64,000 nucleotides of DNA from Komagataella phaffii GS115. Lineage: Eukaryota; Ascomycota; Pichiomycetes; Pichiales; Pichiaceae. Location of the stretch: NCBI RefSeq assembly GCF_000027005.1, contig NC_012964.1, forward strand, positions 1,798,001 to 1,862,000, given 5' to 3'. The notes under the pieces were generated by a model. It was not told the DNA's origin and did no database searches. It saw only the letters and a list, made by a program, of their open reading frames with translations. Position 1 is the stretch's first letter. Each line of letters opens with the position of its first letter. The position numbers and the translations under genes are program-made. Positions 55,609-64,000 of the stretch are shown here, piece by piece.

Positions 55609-57879
55609 ATGTCTTCAGCCATAGGTGATCACTTCATATCATTGGCAAATCCAGAACCATGGGTTTCTCAAACAACGGTGGTAATAACAGGTTTACTGTT
55701 GATGCTCACAACTTGTCTTGTTTGGTTCAATCAAACTGTACGCTCCCTAACTCTATTCTGCTGGGCTTGTTTCTTCAAACCGTTTGCAAAGAATGATCAT
55801 GGAAATTCTCACCAATCTGCTCTGGAATCTTTTTATCGCAGTCAAGCTTCCATATACGACTCTTCGAGAGGGGTGCTTCTGAAAGGAAGAGAAAAGGCAT
55901 TGCAATTGGCAGCCTCCCACTTAAAAAAATCCAGCAAACTTGTTTGGATTGATGTTGGTGGTGGTACTGGATATAACGTTGAAATAATGAACTCTCTTTT
56001 GCCGATTACGTCAAAGTTCGAAAAGGTCATTGTGGTTGACTTGTCAATTTCACTTTGCGAAGTTGCTAAGCAAAGATTTGAAAAGCTTGGATTCAACAAC
56101 GTTGAAGTGTTAGTTGCAGATGCATGTGACTTTCTGGTCCCTGAAAAATACATGGGGAATGTAGATTTGATTACGTTTTCTTACTCCTTGTCAATGATTC
56201 CCCCATTCCACGCTGCCGTTGATCACATCTTGCCAATGTTGAATAAAGAGATAGGTATCATTTGTTCGGTGGACTTTGGGGTACAAACTTCTGCCACAAG
56301 TATTGGAAGAACCAACACTCTGGGTGGCTCAGTTAATAGACACGTTCCTTGGGTTTTCAGAACATTCTGGAGAGCTTGGTTTGAATTGGATAGAGTATTC
56401 TTGGACCCTGCCAGAAGAGACTACTTGGAGTATAAATTTGGTACGATCAAATCCCTTAACTGCTCAAATCGCCTCCTGGGAAACATTCCCTATTATATTT
56501 GGATTGGCTGCGATAAGGACAGATCGTCCTTACTGTTGCACCGTCTTAATGCAATGGCAACTGAATCGCCATACCTGGCTCCTGCCTCATCAGTTCCTGT
56601 GAAAAGTAAAGGTTACGAAAGAGCTTTGGAGAATAATAAGAAACATCTACCTTACCCTTCAATTTATTATCAAAGGGAGGTTTGGAGAGTTTATTATGAG
56701 GAAAGTAACCCACAATATGCTCAATTCAATGACCAATACATTTATGCTTTCACATGGGAAGATCCTCGTGAAGATATCAAGATACTAAATCTGAAGCCAT
56801 CTGATGTTGTTCTGGCAATAACGTCAGCTGGTGACAATTTGCTATCCTATGCTTCCATCGAGAAGCCTCCTCGCCGAATTCATGGCGTCGACTTGAACCC
56901 AGCACAGAATCACCTCTGTGAACTCAAGCTAGCAAGTCTGAGATGTCTAAAATACGAGGAAGTCTGGAAATTATTTGGTCTTGGAAAGGTTGAAAACTTC
57001 GAAGAGTTATTGTTCAGCAAGCTGGCACCTCAACTATCATCCAATTCTTTTCAATACTGGGCCAAGCATGGACCTCAAATCTTTGATATAAAAGGTAAAG
57101 GCCTCTATGATACCGGATTTACAAGATGGGCCTTAAGACTTGCCAAGTATGTCTTCAAAATTGCTGGTGTATCTGACACCATCGAAGAACTTTTAACCTG
57201 CAAGTCAATGGAAGAGCAAAAGTTTTTGTGGGAATCCAAGATTAAGCCAGCTATCTTCAACCCCATAGTCAGTAAGATGCTAGTAGGAAACCCTATTTTC
57301 TTGTGGAAAGCCTTAGGTGTGCCACCTAACCAGGCCAAAATGATGAATTCTTCCATTCTTACCTATGTGGTGGACACGTTGGATCCTATTGTTGGTCGTT
57401 CGTTGATATCGAAAGATAATTACTTTTACTATTTGACCCTGCGTGGAAGATATTCACCCACTAATTGTCCTGATTATCTGACTAAACAGACTTTCAAAAA
57501 AATGCATGAAAAAGAGTCTCCATTGGACAATATCAGACTCCACACAGATACTCTGAATGATGTTTTCGAACGTTTAGCAAGCGGATCTCTTACGGTTGCC
57601 ATCATTATGGATCATATGGACTGGTTCGATCCCAAAAAAAATGAAGCCCAATCTGAAGTTGAACACCTGAAAAAGTGTCTTTGTAATGGGGGCCGTGTTC
57701 TGTTGAGATCAATTTCAAAAGAACCATGGTATATTAAAGTATTCGAAGAAAACGGGTTCCATTGCCAAGCTGCTGCTGTTCGTGTAAAAAGGATGACCAT
57801 AGACAGAACGAACATGTATGCTTCAGCATGGGTGTGTACTAAGATTCCAGCTCGCAGAGTTAGTGATCTTACTATATAG
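55609..57879 (+). CDS. BTA1: BTA1, betaine-lipid (DGTS) synthase, BtaB-BtaA fusion
   Basis: Makes diacylglyceryl-N,N,N-trimethylhomoserine from diacylglycerol and S-adenosylmethionine, a phosphorus-free substitute for phosphatidylcholine. It has 756 residues from ATG 55609. A membrane segment (VVITGLLLMLTTCLVWF) is followed by a BtaB-like SAM methyltransferase with VWIDVGGGTGYNVEIM (motif I) and VLVADACDF. The C-terminal half is BtaA-like (DUF3419), a 3-amino-3-carboxypropyl transferase: YIYAFTWEDPREDIKILNL, AITSAGDNLLSYA, HGVDLNPAQNHL and IIMDHMDWF. The next ATG upstream, 55579, sits about 15 nt past the TATA box, so 55609 is preferred. S. cerevisiae lacks this gene. It is convergent with the C2H2 gene, 10 bp between them. 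Confidence 0.9.
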   Translation: MSSAIGDHFISLANPEPWVSQTTVVITGLLLMLTTCLVWFNQTVRSLTLFCWACFFKPFAKNDHGNSHQSALESFYRSQASIYDSSRGVLLKGREKALQLAASHLKKSSKLVWIDVGGGTGYNVEIMNSLLPITSKFEKVIVVDLSISLCEVAKQRFEKLGFNNVEVLVADACDFLVPEKYMGNVDLITFSYSLSMIPPFHAAVDHILPMLNKEIGIICSVDFGVQTSATSIGRTNTLGGSVNRHVPWVFRTFWRAWFELDRVFLDPARRDYLEYKFGTIKSLNCSNRLLGNIPYYIWIGCDKDRSSLLLHRLNAMATESPYLAPASSVPVKSKGYERALENNKKHLPYPSIYYQREVWRVYYEESNPQYAQFNDQYIYAFTWEDPREDIKILNLKPSDVVLAITSAGDNLLSYASIEKPPRRIHGVDLNPAQNHLCELKLASLRCLKYEEVWKLFGLGKVENFEELLFSKLAPQLSSNSFQYWAKHGPQIFDIKGKGLYDTGFTRWALRLAKYVFKIAGVSDTIEELLTCKSMEEQKFLWESKIKPAIFNPIVSKMLVGNPIFLWKALGVPPNQAKMMNSSILTYVVDTLDPIVGRSLISKDNYFYYLTLRGRYSPTNCPDYLTKQTFKKMHEKESPLDNIRLHTDTLNDVFERLASGSLTVAIIMDHMDWFDPKKNEAQSEVEHLKKCLCNGGRVLLRSISKEPWYIKVFEENGFHCQAAAVRVKRMTIDRTNMYASAWVCTKIPARRVSDLTI

Positions 57880-57889
57880 AGTATTAGAT

Positions 57890-59473
57890 TTATTGAGAAA
57901 ATTGACTTTGAATTTCGCTTGAAATGGAATGCTCAAGGTCGTCTGAGTGTGCAAGAATTGTTTCTATCACTCCAACTTCTTTCCTGGGACTGGAAAACTT
58001 TTCCGGCTCAAAATGTGGATTTACTCCTGTTGCTACACTCGTTTCAACCTGTGTTTGTGTTGGGCCCGCTACGGTCGCATTTGTTGTAGGTATTGTGTCG
58101 TTAGATATCTCATGTTGAGTTTTTAAGTGCAAGTACACTGATTGATAAGAGCCAAATCTGCCTTGGCATTCTTTACAATAAAACTGGTTGTTTGGAAGTC
58201 GCAAATAATAGTTGTTTAAGATCCCACTAGGTCTTCCACGACGACTTTTGTTCTTGAGTAATTCACCTGCAGCGACAAGCTTTTGAATCTCTTCAAACCC
58301 AAGCCCATCTTCAATTTCATGTAAACTGTACATTGAGGAACCATCACTTTTAGTCTTCAAGCCTTCAAACTGTTCAGGATGATTGATCTTGATGTGCTGG
58401 TATAGTATAGGGTAATGCTTGATCAATACTAACTTACCATGTTGTTCTTGGCAGGCATCACAGCGGAATTCGTCGTCCACCTTGGAGTATTTTAGTTTTC
58501 TCCTAGAAGAAGGCTTTTTCTTAGCAGGCTCCTTACGTACTCGTTTGCCCTTATAATTGGCTTGATTTGTCAATTGTTCAAAATGTTTCGCCTTGATATG
58601 ATTGTACAGCATTGGATAATTGTTGAAGATGACATCTTGCTCATCATGGTAACATGCATCACATCTATAACGGGTCCCAAGTCTCGTGTATAACAAAGCC
58701 CTCTTTTTACCTTTGGTGGAAGGCACTTTGGGTTTATTGATGCCTCTAGAGGGAATTGAGTTCTTGGAAGATGTGTAGACATACTCTTCATCGTCGTCAG
58801 CATCTTTCTCTGCTTCCTCCTCATTTTCTTCGTCATCAATATCATCATCATCACTGTCATCATCATCCCTATTGTTACCTTCCACCTGGTCAATAGGTAT
58901 TTTATCGTTCTCCCCCTGTTCGTTTTCTGCCATATCATTATTCAATCCACCAGAGGAAACTGACCCCCCACCTTGCTTTCCATCATCAAAGGGCCTTTTA
59001 TGCTTGACATGAAATGACTTATAATGATTATACATGGCAGTCAAATGATCATAAGAACGGTCACATGATTTGCACTGATATATACCGTCATCCTTGAGTA
59101 TGTAAAACTCTGTAGGAGCGTGAGTTGTATCAGGAACAGAGGCTAAATTCTTCTGAGGAACTATCATCTTTGCTTGCTGGCTATCTTTAAAACTTCTTGT
59201 GATCTCGTGAAGCTTCAAAAGGTTGGTATCTGTAGCAACATGCTCTGATGAGTCCTGTGGTCTTTGAGAAGCCTCCACATCAAGAGACGTTTGCTCGATC
59301 TGATTCTGACTGCGAAGTTGACTTCTTAGCTCCGCCACTTCAGTAGACAACTCAGCAACAGTTTCGCACAGGTTCAAAAGGAGTGCTGCATAAGGTGGAT
59401 CTGCATCTTTGGATTGCTCAACAAGGTGCTTGATAGAAGTTTGGAGGGAGGTAAGCTTTTGTTCGTTTACCAT
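57890..59473 (-). CDS. Unrecognised four-finger C2H2-like protein with acidic segment and AT-hook
   Basis: 527 residues. An N-terminal helix (8-60) with heptad-like Leu/Val spacing may dimerise. Four C-x2-C...H-x4-H units follow: finger 1 at C134/C137/H150/H155, finger 2 at C271/C274/H292/H297, finger 3 at C338/C341/H360/H365, finger 4 at C433/C436/H449/H454. Fingers 1 and 4 have the standard 12-residue loop; fingers 2 and 3 have 17 and 18. All four end in a related Y-x-H-[IYL]-K-x-x-H helix, so they look like one diverged repeat family. An Asp/Glu stretch (203-230) and an AT-hook-like RRGRPSG (411-417) complete it. This suggests a nuclear DNA-binding protein; I cannot name an orthologue. Confidence 0.75.
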   Translation of the reverse strand: MVNEQKLTSLQTSIKHLVEQSKDADPPYAALLLNLCETVAELSTEVAELRSQLRSQNQIEQTSLDVEASQRPQDSSEHVATDTNLLKLHEITRSFKDSQQAKMIVPQKNLASVPDTTHAPTEFYILKDDGIYQCKSCDRSYDHLTAMYNHYKSFHVKHKRPFDDGKQGGGSVSSGGLNNDMAENEQGENDKIPIDQVEGNNRDDDDSDDDDIDDEENEEEAEKDADDDEEYVYTSSKNSIPSRGINKPKVPSTKGKKRALLYTRLGTRYRCDACYHDEQDVIFNNYPMLYNHIKAKHFEQLTNQANYKGKRVRKEPAKKKPSSRRKLKYSKVDDEFRCDACQEQHGKLVLIKHYPILYQHIKINHPEQFEGLKTKSDGSSMYSLHEIEDGLGFEEIQKLVAAGELLKNKSRRGRPSGILNNYYLRLPNNQFYCKECQGRFGSYQSVYLHLKTQHEISNDTIPTTNATVAGPTQTQVETSVATGVNPHFEPEKFSSPRKEVGVIETILAHSDDLEHSISSEIQSQFSQ

Positions 59474-59877
59474 CGATCCACTAAGTATATATGAAGGAAT
59501 TTCTGTATCAAAGTTGATTTATATAAGTAGTTGGAATAGGGGAAAATAGTATATTCAGATGTTCACTCCAGAGGAAGTTGAGACTTGTTTCGCGGTATAT
59601 CCTAGCCATTGCTGAAGATAGAGGCAGGGAAAGGAATTACAATCAACTGACTCAATGAGAAGCGGAACAAAGAGACCACTGAATTGAAATTGTATGCATT
59701 CATACAATGGTGGTGCACTCTTGCTTTTCGAAGACTGCTGAATTGCCAATTGACCCTCAACGGAGGATGTTGCCTTAATGGTTTGGACGGTACACGACCA
59801 TAAACTTTAATTACTTCGGAGAAAAAAATGTCGTCAAATCTACAGCTCAAGCTTATCACTTCCACCTTACTTTTGGC
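59474..59877. other. 404-bp divergent region, C2H2 gene / RSM24
   Basis: AT-rich. An ATG at 59828 in a strong context (seven A before it) opens a 73-codon frame that overlaps RSM24 out of frame (59828-60049). No RNA gene seen. Confidence 0.45.
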
Positions 59878-60753
59878 ATGCACAGAGTGGTCAGAAATTT
59901 TCATCAGGCAGTTCGTCTACTACAAGAGACGCCATTATTTCTTACTCCTGAAAAATGGAAAGGTCTTCCCAGTGAAAAGATCTTTCAATTGTACCAAGAG
60001 CGAGTTTTGTCGTTGGGACCCAAATACACCAAGGATAAACATGAATTAGAGGCACTTCTATCAACATCCAAAGATACTGGCTTTACCTACCGTCAGATAC
60101 AAAAGATTTACGAAGGTGGAGAGATTTCGGCCTACGAAGTCGAACGTAAATCAGTGGCAGACGATTTTAAACCTCAGCCTTTCATGTTTGATGATTATCC
60201 ATCGCAAGCGCATGACCTGATCGATGAACACAGAGAACAGAGGTATTACAACAGGGTGGCAGCATATGAGCTTCCTCAACTTGCTAAGTTCAGACAGGAA
60301 TTCAAGAAGCCGTCTCCAACTGAGAAACCATTGAGATTCCGTTATACCACATACTTGGGAGAATCTCATCCTGCCGAGAGGAAAGTGGTTTTAGAATGTC
60401 GTGTTTCTGACTTACAGTTAGGACCCAAGGAATCACACAAGTTCAAGTTGCTCGCTAGTGTAAGATACGACCACAGCACAGGCTTGTTCAAAATGTCTAG
60501 TGACAGATTCCCTGAACCCACACAGAATGCAAAATATTTGACTCAAATGTTTAATAGGCTATTGGCTGAAAGCAAGAACCTAAAGGATTCTTTCGAAGAT
60601 GTTCCTTTAGATACCAGACACACGAAGGCCAAACTTTCAAAGAAGCATCGCAAGAAAGATTACAAGTTTCCAGCCAGCTGGAACCGACCAGAAGATGCAC
60701 CGAAACCCTCTATGGATGTCTTCAGAGAGATTTATCAACAGCAAAAGGTTTGA
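59878..60753 (+). CDS. RSM24: RSM24, mitochondrial small ribosomal subunit protein mS35
   Basis: Component of the mitochondrial ribosome small subunit. It has 291 residues (S. cerevisiae Rsm24 is 319). The basic N terminus (MHRVVRNFHQAVRLLQ) serves for import. The conserved mS35 domain occupies about 140-240: FRYTTYLGESHPAERKVVLE, CRVSDLQLGPKESHKFKLLA and SSDRFPEPTQNAKYL, with VPLDTRHTK closing it, as in S24/S35 mitochondrial proteins. A Lys-rich tail follows (KLSKKHRKKDYKFP). ATG at 59878; an upstream overlapping frame could reduce initiation if the leader is long. Confidence 0.87.
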   Translation: MHRVVRNFHQAVRLLQETPLFLTPEKWKGLPSEKIFQLYQERVLSLGPKYTKDKHELEALLSTSKDTGFTYRQIQKIYEGGEISAYEVERKSVADDFKPQPFMFDDYPSQAHDLIDEHREQRYYNRVAAYELPQLAKFRQEFKKPSPTEKPLRFRYTTYLGESHPAERKVVLECRVSDLQLGPKESHKFKLLASVRYDHSTGLFKMSSDRFPEPTQNAKYLTQMFNRLLAESKNLKDSFEDVPLDTRHTKAKLSKKHRKKDYKFPASWNRPEDAPKPSMDVFREIYQQQKV

Positions 60754-60945
60754 AACTCCTTATGACGGTAAACTGTAAACTGTAAATAGCTTAATCAATC
60801 AATACATGCAAAGGCATCAGATGAACTTTCGTGTGTAGACCAATATCTCGGAACATCTGTTTCTTCGCGTTCTGTATGTTTCAATCAGACCTCTTCTCCA
60901 TTGCAATACTAGGGGCCATAGAATTTGTTAGGGAACCATAATAAA

Positions 60946-62877
60946 ATGGCTGCTAGGTCTAGTACTCGTCGAGGAGGCCAGCCTCCTGGAGTTGCTAAGA
61001 GTCTTGGGTCGAATAAAAGTTCCCCTGTGAAGAAAGGACTGGGCGCTGGCAAGGGTAAACCTAAGGTTGATTACCCCAAACAGAACCCTTCATCCACTCT
61101 TCATGATATCCTGAGCGAGTTAAATTTATCCTATGATTCTAATTTGGGTCTGCTTCAAGGAGATGGTATTGCTTTTCCACCATCGGTTTCCGTGTTGAAC
61201 AACGTCAAAGGTTTGTTTGAACAGTTGATTGAAGAGTTGCAATATGTCAGTAATTACGATGACAATCTCCTCAAGATAATTGATAACAAGCTCAAAGAAA
61301 TTGAGCATAAGCCTTCAACCGGAGAGGTGAAAGAGGAAGAGATTGATGGTACTGAGAGTGAACAGCCTGCTAGAAAAAGGCAGAAAGTTCAAAGTACCGA
61401 TAGGATTGAAATCCCAGACACCAAACCACAAGGGTTGCCATTGAAGGAAAGCAGTAGTCAAAAAGTGGACTCGAAAACATCGGTAAAAGATGAAGCCAAA
61501 GAAGATGAAATTGGCGATGACAACGATGATGATGATGAAGATGATGCAATGGAAGAAGATGAAGCTGGTGACGATGATGAGGATGAGGAAGAAGCTGAAA
61601 TAGAAGGTGAGGCAGGGATTGGAGGGGAACCTGGGGCTGAGGCGGCAGTAGAGGCTGACGATGATGAAGAGGATGAAGAAGTTGAAGAAGAAGAGGCTGC
61701 ATCTGAAGCTAAACCAGTTGTCAAAGAAGGATTCGAACAAGAAGGCCATTATACTCGTGAGAACGATACCAGAGTCAAAAATCCCAAATCAGAATTTGTT
61801 ACATCCCAGACGTTACCAGTGGCAGCGGTGGAACTGGGACTCTACGATGAAAATGGACTGGAACAAACTGGTGAAGACTACTATAAGAGGAAATATGGAG
61901 TCGCTTCTTATCCAACGAGCGATTTGAAAGAGTTCCTGCCTGGAGAGCTTCCAGATGAAGATTTTACGAAAAGCAAACCACCATCCCAAGTACAATTCAG
62001 CACCTTTCAAAGCTATTTGGAACCATATTTCCGCCCTTTTACGGAGGAAGATATCAAGTTCCTTAAAAAACAGTATAACTTGCCCCAAAATCTTCCGAAA
62101 AACTACGATCCAAATGTGACTCCATTTGTAATACCTAAATTTGGTGCTCACTACAGAGATACATGGTATGAGGAGGATATCAACACAGGAATGATTAAGA
62201 AAAAACCCAATGACGTAGACCCCCGTCTGGCTGACCAAAAAATGCGCCAAGATGCTCTGATACCAAAGGGGAGCGGTGCTTCTTTAACTGATGATGTCTT
62301 GGAGACTGAAAAGGTATCGTGTGGTCCTTTAGCATCTCGACTGCTTTCCGCTTTACTAAAAAATGGTGACGATACTGAGGATGGTGAACCAGTGGACAAT
62401 GATGACAACAATAACGTTTCAAGCGCTATTGGAAATGAAGGATGGACGCCCTCTGTGGAGACATCCGATTACGAGACTTTAGATCAAAGATTGAGGCGAG
62501 AGCTGAAGTATATTGGTGTGTTTATGAACGTGGAACAAACTTTGAAGCGTGAAGGACACGCTGATGAATTAGTTAACTCTGTTGGAGTAACTAGCGGAAA
62601 TGGAGAATTTGAAGAAGACTGGCTAAACAGTAGAGAAGACGATGAAATCTCAGCTGAAATGAGATCTTTGCAACGAGAGTTACGAAGGCTTACCAGAAAA
62701 AATGTTCGAAGGAAGGAAAAGTTGATTCCTATAGTCGAGGAACAACTAGCATGGCAGGAGTACCAGTCCATTTTGGAGGACCTAGATAAACAAGTTGATC
62801 AGGCATATCTAAGGCGTATTCGTGTTCCCCGCAAGAACAAGCGCAAGAATGAAAGCCAGTCTTCTGGCCAACAAACT

Positions 62878-62912
<35 letters not shown>

Positions 62913-63114
62913 GCAAGATCAACAACAAACAGGATTCAAAGCTCTTTTGGATAAGCGCACGCGGTGGATTGAAAAAATTGGGCCTCTCTTCAAGCCTCCA
63001 CATTTAATGAGACGACCACCATCTGAGAGCGTTTTCAAAGATGTGGACTTAGAAAATGATGATGAAGAACTAGAAGAAGACGATGAGATGAAGGTTGACA
63101 TAGATCTGCGATGA
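60946..63114 (+). CDS. NGG1: NGG1 (ADA3), SAGA/ADA coactivator subunit
   Basis: Linker subunit of the Gcn5 acetyltransferase module in SAGA, ADA and SLIK, bridging Gcn5-Ada2 to the complex. From ATG 60946 it is 722 residues (S. cerevisiae Ngg1 702); sequence upstream to 60925 begins at TTG and is not used. A basic N terminus leads to a helical region with LHDILSELNLSYDSNLGLL. A long Asp/Glu stretch covers about 185-260. The conserved core is SDLKEFLPGELPDEDFTK, VQFSTFQSYLEPYFRPFTEED, VTPFVIPKFGAHYRDTWYEED and VSCGPLASRLLSALLKNGDD. The C-terminal Ada3 helices include LRRELKYIGVFMNVEQTLKR. A polyglutamine tract interrupts the C-terminal region. Confidence 0.9.
62878..62928 (+). repeat. CAG/CAA repeat encoding polyglutamine in NGG1
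   Basis: Thirteen Gln codons, one Asp (62917-62919), then three more Gln codons; mixed CAG and CAA. Confidence 0.95.
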
Positions 63115-63244
63115 ACAGGTTCCAGTGAAGCTGATTATTGTGTAATATATACTACAAAATATACTTTTAATGTGTCTAATGATTAACCCCTTCTCGAAAA
63201 TTCAGCTTATCATCTCTCGCACTTGATGCTTAAACTATAAGGAT

Positions 63245-63811
63245 ATGGTCACCAGAGATATATTTCAGGACTTTTATTTCACAGGATATAACAGGTTGAG
63301 AACTAGGGAGAACGCTAATAGTGAAACTCGTCAGACAATGCTCACCCTGGAGCTGTTTGCGTTTGGAAGGTTAGAGCATTACCACGAACATCAAGAGCAA
63401 TTGTTATCGCTGACCCCAAGAGAACTTGCTAAGCTTAAACAACTAACATTGTTGGATTATGCTGCTGACAAGGTGTCAATAGGATATGACGAATTGAAAC
63501 CTTTGCTTGGTTTTAACTGTAACGTTGAGTTGGAGCACTTTCTGTACCTGATAAATGAGACTTTAATTCATTTGAAGGTAGACGCACTATCTCAGGTAGT
63601 GGAGATTGAAACGTTAGCCCCACGAGAAGTGCTGGTAGAGGGCGACAACACCGTACCACTAGAGTTATTTTCTAAAGAGAATGTTAATACCTCAAGAGGT
63701 TTGATTAAGAAACTCGATTTATTCAAGAAAGACCGGATCTTGAAAGTGAATGAATCTTTACAAAGACAACTAAAGGAAGTTGACCAGTACAGGACCAAAT
63801 CAGCGTCATAA
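63245..63811 (+). CDS. COP9 signalosome CSN7/CSN9-type PCI protein
   Basis: 188 residues with a partial PCI/winged-helix region. MLTLELFAFGRLEHYHEHQ is followed by LTPRELAKLKQLTLLDYAAD, DELKPLLGFN and VELEHFLYLINETLIHLKVD. The LxLFAFG start and the KLKxLTL helix match CSN7 of the COP9 signalosome and its short yeast form Csn9 (162 residues), which deneddylates cullins. A C-terminal charged helix would pack into the subunit bundle. The small size favours the reduced yeast version. ATG at 63245; it lies 130 bp after NGG1 on the same strand and is convergent with the last gene. Confidence 0.7.
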   Translation: MVTRDIFQDFYFTGYNRLRTRENANSETRQTMLTLELFAFGRLEHYHEHQEQLLSLTPRELAKLKQLTLLDYAADKVSIGYDELKPLLGFNCNVELEHFLYLINETLIHLKVDALSQVVEIETLAPREVLVEGDNTVPLELFSKENVNTSRGLIKKLDLFKKDRILKVNESLQRQLKEVDQYRTKSAS

Positions 63812-63884
63812 TTTCCATTTTCTGCATTAGTAGCACTAATAATAAATATAAATATAGAAGTCTGTGAGAGGAAGAAATACTCTT

Positions 63885-64000
63885 CTAAGCTTTCCATAGT
63901 CTCTTGATAATACCAACCAAACCATCCTTCTCCTTCTTCTCAATCTGGTAGATTCCGTAACCTGCAAATGCAGTTCCTAATCCTAGGAGATACATGGCAT
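63885..64000 (-). CDS. 3' end of an unrecognised gene, start outside window
   Basis: The minus strand is open from the window edge to a TAG at 63885-63887, giving 38 complete codons. It reads AMYLLGLGTAFAGYGIYQIE and continues KKEKDG, ending IIKRLWKA. The Gly/Ala/Leu stretch is a likely membrane segment followed by a basic tail, as in small mitochondrial inner-membrane proteins. An in-frame ATG at 63995 lies inside the segment, so a very short complete protein is possible but a partial C terminus is more likely. Confidence 0.5.
   Translation of the reverse strand, partial: AMYLLGLGTAFAGYGIYQIEKKEKDGLVGIIKRLWKA

Noticed and set aside
1..64000. Mobile elements, CRISPR arrays, rRNA or a centromere
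   Set aside because: No transposase or reverse-transcriptase reading frame, long terminal repeats, regular spacer arrays or large inverted repeats were seen.

Overview
The window is an ordinary stretch of a budding-yeast nuclear chromosome. It is gene-dense, almost intron-free and moderately AT-rich, and I can support about 30 protein genes on both strands. Conserved genes include SMC3, GCV1, BUR6, COQ6, FOL1, GIS2, CKS1, MEC1, NVJ2, HSL7, TAF2, PDA1, CYC3, CUE5, TIM10, CYT2, CAR1, MGS1, HMO1, RSM24 and NGG1. CTG falls on an invariant Leu of the transporter Walker B motif (19493-19495), so CTG is read as Leu and the CUG-Ser yeasts are excluded. A betaine-lipid synthase (BTA1), which Saccharomyces lacks, excludes S. 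cerevisiae. The gene set and style best fit a methylotrophic yeast such as Komagataella (Pichia pastoris); that species call is inference.

Layout. 1-6.8 kb: the 3' part of an acidic Ser-rich nucleolar-type protein (NET1-like), SMC3 with a 15-nt first exon, and GCV1. 7-16 kb: an FGGY sugar kinase, BUR6, the divergent pair COQ6/FOL1, GIS2 and an RTC4-like gene. 16.5-21 kb: a full-size PDR drug-efflux ABC transporter behind a promoter with three CCGAGGA motifs. 21-39 kb: CKS1, MEC1 (ATR kinase), NVJ2, HSL7 (PRMT5) and TAF2. 39-47 kb: a mitochondrial run of PDA1, CYC3, a PPR protein, TIM10 (intron) and CYT2, with CUE5 inside it. 47-51.5 kb: a secreted Ser-Gly repeat protein, a Vip1-like RRM protein, arginase and a two-cluster metallothionein. 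51.7-54.3 kb: MGS1 and HMO1, each carrying an apparent frameshift. 55.6-64 kb: BTA1 with paired CACGTG boxes, an unrecognised four-finger C2H2 protein, RSM24, NGG1/ADA3, a CSN7/CSN9-type PCI protein and the 3' end of one more gene.

How the genes relate. Most are unrelated housekeeping genes, but three local themes stand out. GCV1, FOL1 and COQ6 handle folate- or pABA-linked mitochondrial chemistry, and COQ6/FOL1 share one promoter. Both mitochondrial heme lyases lie within 6.3 kb together with TIM10. MEC1, CKS1, SMC3 and HSL7 are cell-cycle or genome-integrity factors.

I found no transposon, CRISPR array, rRNA or convincing tRNA. I saw no clearly new multi-gene system. The best leads are the two frameshifts, the BTA1 promoter, the FOL1 upstream extension, the unknown zinc-finger gene, the metallothionein and several unannotated small ORFs.
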